Part shown: in pieces, positions 4,434 to 10,030 of the stretch
Numbering within the stretch: position 1 is the stretch's first letter
Layout: every line of letters starts with the position of its first letter
Assembly (NCBI GenBank): GCA_013152825.1
Contig: JAADFP010000072.1
Location: 1-10,030 of the forward strand
Direction: 5' to 3'
Origin: Caldisericota bacterium
GTDB taxonomy: Bacteria; CAIJMQ01; JAADFP01
Length of the DNA stretch: 10,030 nucleotides
Notes under the pieces: model-generated
Seen by the model: the letters and a program-made list of their open reading frames with translations, nothing else
Databases searched by the model: none
What the model was told of the DNA's origin: nothing
Made by a program: the position numbers and the translations under genes

Positions 4434-7043
4434 TTATCGAGGCGAGCCTTTTCCTGGTAAGGGCAAAATCTTCTCGGTTTCACCCGGAAAGCCCACGATG
4501 AAATTTATGGAGGTTCCAATGCCTGCTTTTTTAGTATTCTTTAGCATTCCCTGAATATCCTCAAAAGTGTATTTCTTTCCCATCTTTTCAAGAACATTTT
4601 CTGAGAGACTTTCCACTCCGTAGGTTATCCAGTTAAGCCCGCTTTCCCTCAGTTTTTGCAAAAGAGGCAGGCTCATTTCCCTGCGGATAGTGCCCTGGAC
4701 ATTCCACTGGATATTTAGCTTAGCATTGATGAGGTATTCTGACAACTCTTCCAGCATCTTAAGACTTCCATTGAACATTAAGTCATTGCACTGGAATGTC
4801 CGGGTATTGAATTTCTCATGCATGGTTTTTATCTCCTGGAAAATATCATAAGCCGGCCGATACCGGTACTTACCCTGCCATATTTTCCAGTCATTGCAAA
4901 ATGTGCACCTGTTCACGCATCCCCGGCTGAACAGGATGGGCAGGGTGTTCTGGCCGGTATAAAGCTCCAGGGGGAATTTCTCCCAGGCAGGAAAGGGAAG
5001 CCCGGCCAGGTTCTTTATTAAGGGACGATGAGAAGGAGTGGTATATTGCCCGTTCAGGTAAATTATTGCTCCCGGTACGGGATACATATTGCCTGACAGG
5101 TGGGAGTTTATTAGCCGGAAGGTAGTCTCTTCCCCTTCACCTATCACGAAGGCATCTACCACACCCGGTTCGGCAAAATAATTAGAGGATTTAAAAGAAA
5201 TCATGAATCTTAATGGCATTGCAGGATCTTCATACAGGAAGGAACAGGATGGCCCGCCAAAGATGATGAATAAGTCGGGGTTTTTCTGCTTCAGTCTCTT
5301 TGCTACCTCTACAGAAAACAGTATATTTGCCCCGTAGAGGGAAAAGCCTATCACCCTGTAGCCTTTCTCTATGATTTTTTCTGTATAGTACTCTATATCT
5401 TCTGCAAAGTGTTCTTTGGTTTCTTTGAACAGGTCCTCCCAGGCCCAGAGATTATAATTTTCCATTTTCCAGAAGTTTTTCCTTTTAGAATCGCTCCGCA
5501 CATAAGTTTCCAGGTTTATATCCAGCACATCCACGGGGATACCTTTGCTTTCTATGTAGGAGGATAGGTAACCTATCCCTAAAGGTGGGATAGAGACATC
5601 CCACATGGGACACATTACCAGGAGAATCCTGCCTTTTCCCTGGTTGGGGGAGGAGGTGCTATCCTGCAGGGTGCGGGGTAAATTTGTGGTGAAAATGTGC
5701 AGCCCATGTGTTTCTGCCTTCTCTATCAGTTGCTTAACTCGCTCTAACCTTATGCGGGGGGTATTATCCCTGTTTTTCGTAACCCAGTGAGTATCTATTT
5801 TGCCAGTATCTTCTGGCAGTAAAACATTGTATTTCTCCCGGTTTACCACCAGGTCTGAGCCCAGCGTAGCATTACACATATTAAGATTGGTAATTCCGCT
5901 TATGTTTTCTACGTTCCTTTCTATGAATTTTGCGGTTTTTGCGAAATCTTCCTCGGTTTCACCCGGAAAGCCCACGATGAAATTTACCTGGGTGTTAATT
6001 CCTGCCTTCCTGGTATCCTCCAGCACTTTTTCCGCCTCTTCCACGCTAAATTTTTTCTTCATCAGCTGGAGTACCCGGTTAGAGCCTGATTCTATGCCAT
6101 AATTCAAAGTGATACAGCCTGCCTGCCTCATCTTGCGGAGCAAATGGTAAGTTAGAAATTTCCAGGGAATAGCCAGGGCAATCCATTCTACCCGGAAGGG
6201 AGCCGCTATCAGTAAATCGCATAACTTGTTAAGTTCTGCAGGATTTACATTTATTGCCTGGTCATTGAAATAGAATTTTTTAATACGGTTTTTCTGGTAG
6301 TGATACTCAATCTCTTTGTATATCTCCCCTGCCTGGCGGGTTCTCAGTTTCCCTATGTATCGCCAGTCATTGCAAAATGCGCATTTGAATATACAGCCGC
6401 GGTTCATTAACAGGCATACGGCATTATCCCGGTATTTTGCCAGGTCAAATCCCTGGTAAGTAAGAAGGGGCAGCTCCTGCAGGTTTTTTAATAACACAGG
6501 CTCTACCACTTCTTCCGGGTCATTTATAATCCCTTCTACACTTTTCTCCCCTTTTAGGAATTTGTAGAGTGCTTCTTCTCCCTCGCCTACCACAAAATAA
6601 TCTATCAGCCCGGCCGGGAAGTTCCTTCTCTCCAGTACGTCGTATACTCCTCTCCCTCCGGCAATGAGTATTTTTTGGCTCTTCTCCTTTATTATTCTGG
6701 CTACTTCCCTGCTGAAGAACCGGTTTGGTGCATAAACCGAAAACCCTACCTTATCTGTGTTCTCTGCCATAATCCTTTCCGCCGCCCATTCTATTTCGCT
6801 CTCCAGTGAAGGTTTTATCTGGTTATAGAATGAATCTTCTTCCCACCACAAGTGCGAGTAATCCATCTCCCAGAGCTTTCTTCTTTCCGGCGGAACCCGG
6901 TGGTATAGCTCCACGTTTAAATCCAGCACCTTTGCGTTAATCCCCCTGCTTTGCAAGAAACTGCTGATAGAAGCCAGTGATAGGGGAGGAGTGTCTACTC
7001 CCCAGGCAGGAAGATTAACCAGGAGAATTTCTGAATTTTTCAA
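4434..7043 (-). CDS. B12-binding radical SAM protein, 5' part of a frameshifted gene (two tandem modules)
   Basis: This 869-residue frame carries two full-size cobalamin-binding/radical SAM modules in a row. Module 1 has a B12-binding-like domain at about 3-180 (ILLVNLPAWG, PPLSLA, VVGEGEEAL) and a radical SAM domain with C217-C221-C224 plus GIESGSNRVLQLM and NFIVGFPGETE (354-364). Module 2 begins near residue 472 with RILLVMCPMWD, has VIGEGEET (633-640) and C709-C713-C716, and breaks off just after NFIVGFPGETE (847-857). The last 12 residues (KILPLPGKGSPR) are out of frame: one base restores the expected EEDFALTRKRLASIKEY and joins the 2374-4425 frame. The start is TTG, supported by AAGGAGAG (7051-7058) 7 bases upstream and by homology beginning at residue 5. 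A promoter candidate lies at 7135-7163. Members of this family use cobalamin and SAM for methylation or ring formation; the substrate cannot be named. Confidence 0.85.
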   Translation of the reverse strand: MKNSEILLVNLPAWGVDTPPLSLASISSFLQSRGINAKVLDLNVELYHRVPPERRKLWEMDYSHLWWEEDSFYNQIKPSLESEIEWAAERIMAENTDKVGFSVYAPNRFFSREVARIIKEKSQKILIAGGRGVYDVLERRNFPAGLIDYFVVGEGEEALYKFLKGEKSVEGIINDPEEVVEPVLLKNLQELPLLTYQGFDLAKYRDNAVCLLMNRGCIFKCAFCNDWRYIGKLRTRQAGEIYKEIEYHYQKNRIKKFYFNDQAINVNPAELNKLCDLLIAAPFRVEWIALAIPWKFLTYHLLRKMRQAGCITLNYGIESGSNRVLQLMKKKFSVEEAEKVLEDTRKAGINTQVNFIVGFPGETEEDFAKTAKFIERNVENISGITNLNMCNATLGSDLVVNREKYNVLLPEDTGKIDTHWVTKNRDNTPRIRLERVKQLIEKAETHGLHIFTTNLPRTLQDSTSSPNQGKGRILLVMCPMWDVSIPPLGIGYLSSYIESKGIPVDVLDINLETYVRSDSKRKNFWKMENYNLWAWEDLFKETKEHFAEDIEYYTEKIIEKGYRVIGFSLYGANILFSVEVAKRLKQKNPDLFIIFGGPSCSFLYEDPAMPLRFMISFKSSNYFAEPGVVDAFVIGEGEETTFRLINSHLSGNMYPVPGAIIYLNGQYTTPSHRPLIKNLAGLPFPAWEKFPLELYTGQNTLPILFSRGCVNRCTFCNDWKIWQGKYRYRPAYDIFQEIKTMHEKFNTRTFQCNDLMFNGSLKMLEELSEYLINAKLNIQWNVQGTIRREMSLPLLQKLRESGLNWITYGVESLSENVLEKMGKKYTFEDIQGMLKNTKKAGIGTSINFIVGFPGETEKILPLPGKGSPR
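4470..4477 (-). other. Single-base frameshift joining two halves of one gene
   Basis: On the coding strand the sequence reads ACCGAGAAGATTTTGC. The equivalent place in module 1 (near 5945-5957) reads ACCGAGGAAGATTTCGC. Adding one G between 4473 and 4472 continues the protein as ETEEDFALTRKRLASIKEY directly into the frame used from 4425 onward. The repaired gene, 2374-7043, would encode about 1556 residues with three modules. No X-XXY-YYZ slippery heptamer is seen in phase near the site, which argues against programmed frameshifting. A real mutation or a sequencing/assembly error are both possible. Confidence 0.9.
4473..4507. repeat. 35-bp exact internal repeat in the radical SAM gene, copy 1
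   Basis: Identical to 5952-5986 over 35 bases. It encodes the NFIVGFPGETE segment of module 2. The frameshift lies exactly at its low-coordinate end. The surrounding module sequences are much less alike at the DNA level. Confidence 0.9.
5952..5986. repeat. 35-bp exact internal repeat in the radical SAM gene, copy 2
   Basis: The module 1 counterpart of 4473-4507, encoding the same NFIVGFPGETE segment. Here the next codons read EDF in frame, giving the reference for what was lost in module 2. Confidence 0.9.
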
Positions 7044-7045
7044 TA

Positions 7046-7120
7046 TTATTCTCTCCTTCTACCGGCTTTCTCACGAACTTTATTCAGGAGAGGTTCTTTT
7101 ATATAGATTGATATATTCAT
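7046..7120 (-). CDS. 24-codon mini-ORF resembling a ribbon-helix-helix N-terminus
   Basis: The ATG at 7118-7120 follows a G-rich sequence (GGGGGG, about 6 bases upstream). The peptide opens MNISIYI, a typical RHH DNA-binding beta-strand, followed by PLLNKVREKAG, a plausible first helix, and stops after RRRE. An RHH antitoxin normally continues for a further 30-60 residues, so this would be a truncated relic or a leader peptide. Its TAA lies 2 bases before the TTG start of the radical SAM gene, and that gene's ribosome binding site lies inside its last codons, so translation is probably coupled. The peptide is too short for a firm family call. Confidence 0.4.
   Translation of the reverse strand: MNISIYIKEPLLNKVREKAGRRRE
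7051..7058 (-). promoter_or_regulatory. Ribosome binding site deciding the TTG start of the B12 radical SAM gene
   Basis: AAGGAGAG on the - strand ends 7 bases before the TTG at 7043. No ATG in frame lies nearby, and the protein's family homology begins a few residues after this TTG, so the TTG is the likely start. Confidence 0.75.
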
Positions 7121-7272
7121 GTCTTTCCCCCCTGCTTATAATATATTATATTAGTTTTGTAAAGTTTCGCAGGGTGGCTTTCTGGCTGGCTTCCCTGGTA
7201 GCAGTAAGGCGTATCCCATTCCCTGAGATAAACTTGGGAAGAGGCGTTAAACTTGCCGGGTAAACATTTCAT
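7117..7272 (-). CDS. Possible 51-codon ORF immediately after the radical SAM/SPASM gene
   Basis: An ATG directly abuts the upstream TAG (7273-7275), and the frame stays open for 51 codons until a TGA that overlaps the next mini-ORF's ATG (ATGA). The peptide contains SSQVYLREWDTPYCYQG and QPESHPAKL and resembles no family I recognise. The promoter candidate at 7135-7163 lies inside its last codons, which argues against it being real. A short substrate peptide for the adjacent radical SAM enzymes is conceivable but unsupported by a leader motif. Confidence 0.2.
   Translation of the reverse strand: MKCLPGKFNASSQVYLREWDTPYCYQGSQPESHPAKLYKTNIIYYKQGGKT
7135..7163 (-). promoter_or_regulatory. Candidate sigma70-type promoter upstream of the B12 radical SAM gene
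   Basis: On the - strand TTTACA (7158-7163) and TATAAG (7135-7140) are 17 bases apart; each matches the consensus at 5 of 6 positions. Transcription would begin around 7128, only a few bases before the G-rich ribosome binding site of the mini-ORF. The surrounding patch is markedly more AT-rich than the genes on either side. The B12 radical SAM gene could therefore be expressed independently of the upstream SPASM-type gene. Confidence 0.55.
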
Positions 7273-9975
7273 CTATCTCTCCACAAAATCAAACAGGTTA
7301 TACCTCTTGAGTAGTTCTATCATCATCATATTCTGGTCATGGTTATCGCAGGAATCACAGTATGCCTCGTAAAGAGGATTTCCGTATATAGTCAGGGGAT
7401 TCTCCCTATGCATTATTAGTCCATCGTTTCTATACCTTCTGTAAATATCGGAGAACCACAAGTCCTTTAGTCCCCTGCCCTTTTTATCCAGGATTCCCAC
7501 GGTTTTTGCCCCGCAGCACATGAATACTTCCCTCCTTAAATGAATAAAGGCAAAATGCCAGCCTACAAAGCATCCCTGGTGCAGCAAGCCTTCCCGGGAC
7601 CAATCGCCCTTTTCTTCGTTATAGTGTTCCAGCTCAAATTCAATGAAAGAGTGAAATCCCAGGCCTATGCTCTCGCATAATACTTTTGCTTTCTTCAATA
7701 GATGCTTCACTTCATTCATCTCTTCCCTGGTCAGGTAAAGTTTATCCCGGCTGAAATCTTCCAGGTGCACCAATTGATACCACACCGAATCTGCTCCCAG
7801 CATCTTGGCATGCAGTGCCATATTAATAATTTCCCGGTAGTTGTACTTGCATATTGCATACAGGGCTACTATCTGGGGAAGGGATAGCTTGTGGGCTCTT
7901 TTCAGCTCTCTTAACTCCTGCACGTTCTTCTCTATCCTTCTCAAGAGCGAGGGTTTTACCCGGGGGCGAATTATCCGGAAAGATTCCTCCGAGGCAAAAG
8001 ACAGGCTCACAGTAACACTGGTACAGGCACCTTCTATGAGATACTTGTTATACAAATCAAGCAACACCCCATTGGTAGAAAAATTAAATTTAAGCCCCAT
8101 ATCTTTTATCAGGTTAATTATCCTGAGAAAGTCGGGATGCAGTGTGGGTTCTCCTCCTCCCACCAGGAGTACCGCTTCCAGGTCCATCTCCTTTGCCTCG
8201 GAGAGCACATTTTCCACGGTAGCGAAGTCCAGGAAACCAAAGAGTTCGGGATGCTTTCCCTCCCAGTACTTCTTGTTCCAGGGTGAAAATCTCCTGCAGT
8301 ATACACAATCCAGATTACAGCGGCCGGCTAAATCAAACAATATATACCTGGGACCGGTGAAAACGTCTTTGCATACCGGACCCAGCGCCAGCAGGAAATC
8401 TTTCTCCTGGAAATCTCCCCTCGCCTGGCACTCTTCCATCACCGTCAAGAGCTCCTCCAGGCGGGGATCCACTATTCTAAACTCTATGCCTTCCTGCTTA
8501 ACCTTTGCGTTTATTTCACGCAGGTATTTATAAAATCTTTCCTTTATCCTGCCTATAGGTTTAATGGCAAACTCGGGGAAGCTACTCTTCTTGCTTCCCC
8601 TTGCTTTTTCAATAAGCCCGTATATCTTGTGCAGGCGGTGGAAATTAGTTCTTCTCACTCCCACCACGGTGTGGTAAGTGGCCTTCTGGGAGGAAAGCTT
8701 TTTCAGTTTATCCACCTGCTTGAAAAAATCGTTCTCGTCCAGCTCCACTCCCCAGCGGTGCACTTCGGAAGTATCTCCGCAGAGATAGATACAGGGTATC
8801 TCCAGGGAAAGGGAAGAAGGTAATTTCCTCTCTTCCGGGTCTTCGTATTTACCAATTACGTCCAGATGCTTATACTCCTCGTACTTTATCAGGTCTGGAT
8901 ACTCCTGGATGCCAGCGGAGGTCATCTCTCTTATTTCCGGCGGCAGAATAACTTTGCCCGGCTTATAATCAACCTTTTCCTCTTCCTTAACCATGTCTCT
9001 TACCACCTCGTTCCACCTCTTCCAGTGCAGCGGGAAATAGCAGTTAATCAGGAAATGGCAGTTTTCCCGGCAGAAAGCAGCTTTCTTCCGTACCGCAGGG
9101 AATCTCTCCCGGTACACTCTTACCGGGTCATCGTCCTTAATATTGCCCACTTTGCCCTCCGCGATACATCCAATAATATCTCCCCGCGAGGAGACAGAAA
9201 AGTTGAAGGTACCTGCCGGACACCGGATATTTAGATTCCCCAGCGGGTTTAAAAAATAATTTTTAAATTTCTCAAATTGCAAGGGGTGATTGGCTATTTT
9301 TGCTCCTTCTCGAGCTCTTCTTGAGAGATAATCCATCACTCGGATTATAGTCTCTTCCTCTTTGGGCCAGAGAGGATCATCTCGCCACCAGTCCTTTCCC
9401 TGGTAAATACTAAGCTGGTTGTAAGCCTGGAAGTTTATCCCGTCCACGGGCAGTTCCTTCAGGACCCACTCGGTAAATTCGGGCAGATGTGCAATGTTTT
9501 CCCCGCAAATGAGCGTGGAAACCCCCAGGCTTATCTCAGGATTTAACTGCTTTAACAGAGAAATAGCCGCCGTCGCCTTTTCAAACAAGGTAGGCATCCC
9601 CCGCATCTGGTTGTGCTTTTCGGGGAAATCATCCAGGGAAAAATCTATGTGGTTTACTCCTGCCTCCAAAATCCTCCGGCAGTTCTCCCGGGTAAAAAGA
9701 CTGCCATTGGTAACCACCACCGTGTGGATATCCAGCCGGCGGAGGCCTTCTATCACTCTAAAAATATCTCCGTATAGCAGAGGCTCGCCTCCACCAATAC
9801 ACAGGAAATCAATCGGGGCCAGCTCTTTTATCCTTTTTGCTGTCTCTATCCAGGTTTCCGCGGGTAAATTCTCCTTCTCCGGGTGGGGATTTCTCCAGCA
9901 ATGGCAGAAAATGCAGCGTGCATTACACCTCTCAGTAATCTGGAAATCTACCTGGATAAAAGGTGGCTTCTTCAT
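7273..9975 (-). CDS. Tandem double radical SAM/SPASM-like protein
   Basis: A 900-residue protein with two radical SAM enzymes in one chain. The first (about 5-330) has C17-C21-C24 (CNARCIFC), the SAM-binding GGGEP at 61-65, TNGSLF at 89-94, and a SPASM-like auxiliary-cluster region with C252, C270, C302, C306 and C312. The second (about 543-880) has C553-C557-C560 (CNLDCVYC), GGGEP at 606-610, STNGVL at 633-638 and a C-terminal Cys set (C802, C820, C821, C873, C876). Between them (about 340-540) lies a segment I do not recognise, rich in charged helices. SPASM proteins modify peptides, sugars or other substrates using extra FeS clusters; the substrate here is unknown. The ATG is one base after the stop of an upstream frame with no clear Shine-Dalgarno, suggesting translational coupling. 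Both catalytic clusters look intact. Confidence 0.9.
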   Translation of the reverse strand: MKKPPFIQVDFQITERCNARCIFCHCWRNPHPEKENLPAETWIETAKRIKELAPIDFLCIGGGEPLLYGDIFRVIEGLRRLDIHTVVVTNGSLFTRENCRRILEAGVNHIDFSLDDFPEKHNQMRGMPTLFEKATAAISLLKQLNPEISLGVSTLICGENIAHLPEFTEWVLKELPVDGINFQAYNQLSIYQGKDWWRDDPLWPKEEETIIRVMDYLSRRAREGAKIANHPLQFEKFKNYFLNPLGNLNIRCPAGTFNFSVSSRGDIIGCIAEGKVGNIKDDDPVRVYRERFPAVRKKAAFCRENCHFLINCYFPLHWKRWNEVVRDMVKEEEKVDYKPGKVILPPEIREMTSAGIQEYPDLIKYEEYKHLDVIGKYEDPEERKLPSSLSLEIPCIYLCGDTSEVHRWGVELDENDFFKQVDKLKKLSSQKATYHTVVGVRRTNFHRLHKIYGLIEKARGSKKSSFPEFAIKPIGRIKERFYKYLREINAKVKQEGIEFRIVDPRLEELLTVMEECQARGDFQEKDFLLALGPVCKDVFTGPRYILFDLAGRCNLDCVYCRRFSPWNKKYWEGKHPELFGFLDFATVENVLSEAKEMDLEAVLLVGGGEPTLHPDFLRIINLIKDMGLKFNFSTNGVLLDLYNKYLIEGACTSVTVSLSFASEESFRIIRPRVKPSLLRRIEKNVQELRELKRAHKLSLPQIVALYAICKYNYREIINMALHAKMLGADSVWYQLVHLEDFSRDKLYLTREEMNEVKHLLKKAKVLCESIGLGFHSFIEFELEHYNEEKGDWSREGLLHQGCFVGWHFAFIHLRREVFMCCGAKTVGILDKKGRGLKDLWFSDIYRRYRNDGLIMHRENPLTIYGNPLYEAYCDSCDNHDQNMMMIELLKRYNLFDFVER

Positions 9976-9976
9976 T

Positions 9977-10030
9977 TTAGCTATCTAAACCGGAGATATA
10001 TTTAACCTCGAAAGGAAACTTTGCCTCCAG
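9977..10030 (-). CDS. 3' end of an upstream gene (17 codons visible)
   Basis: On the - strand one frame is open from the window edge through LEAKFPFEVKYISGLDS to a TAA (9977-9979), one base before the ATG of the radical SAM/SPASM gene. The other two frames stop earlier. The tight junction and lack of a separate ribosome binding site for the downstream gene fit an operon. Too little is visible to name the product. Confidence 0.5.
   Translation of the reverse strand: MEAKFPFEVKYISGLDS

Noticed and set aside
4434..4480. Programmed -1 frameshifting to make the full-length three-module protein
   Set aside because: No slippery heptamer is in phase near the site, and the break destroys a conserved motif; a one-base deletion is simpler.
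2441..9988. Many + strand frames of 60-230 codons opposite the radical SAM genes
   Set aside because: They are antisense shadows of well-supported - strand genes with strong protein motifs.
1..10030. tRNA, rRNA and riboswitches
   Set aside because: No cloverleaf, rRNA-like or recognisable aptamer sequence was found by eye in the intergenic stretches.

Overview
The window looks like a chromosomal segment of an uncultured bacterium of moderate GC content. The lineage cannot be fixed from sequence alone. It combines ordinary housekeeping sequence (the end of a purine-synthesis gene), repeat-filled intergenic DNA, a type II toxin-antitoxin pair and very large multi-domain radical SAM genes. That mix is familiar from candidate-phylum and other environmental bacterial genomes, but this is inference.

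Layout. Bases 1-181 hold the 3' end of a purQ-like gene on the + strand. Bases 182-977 are non-coding and packed with repeats: long direct-repeat units, palindromes and short tandem repeats with periods of 7 or 8 bases. A Phd/YefM-type antitoxin (978-1247) overlaps a PIN-domain toxin (1244-1699) by 4 bases, and a good sigma70-type promoter sits just upstream. Bases 1700-2373 are again repeat-filled and carry a second copy of the long unit found at 194-366, so the toxin-antitoxin pair lies between direct repeats. From 2374 to the right edge everything is on the - strand: a few codons of an upstream reading frame (9977-10030), a 900-residue protein with two radical SAM/SPASM-like halves (7273-9975), a 229-base gap with a candidate promoter and one or two mini-ORFs, then 4434-7043 and 2374-4425. 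These last two read as one gene broken by a single missing base near 4473. Repaired, it would encode about 1556 residues with three successive cobalamin-binding/radical SAM modules.

How the genes may work together. The - strand block encodes five intact radical SAM CxxxCxxC clusters, two in the SPASM-type protein and three in the B12-type protein, with no obvious substrate or precursor gene in the window. The repaired B12-type protein ends in a coiled coil, a GWRLLKR-type segment and a hydrophobic stretch. This resembles the tails of some envelope glycosyltransferases and suggests, only as a hypothesis, a membrane-associated modification pathway. The two flanking + strand units, purQ and toxin-antitoxin, look functionally unrelated to it.

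Strongest observations: the three-module B12 radical SAM architecture, the frameshift that splits it at the edge of a 35-base exact internal repeat, the repeat-derived 3' ends of both purQ and the PIN toxin, the many different 7-base-period arrays, and a promoter plus ribbon-helix-helix-like mini-ORF directly coupled to the TTG start of the B12 radical SAM gene.
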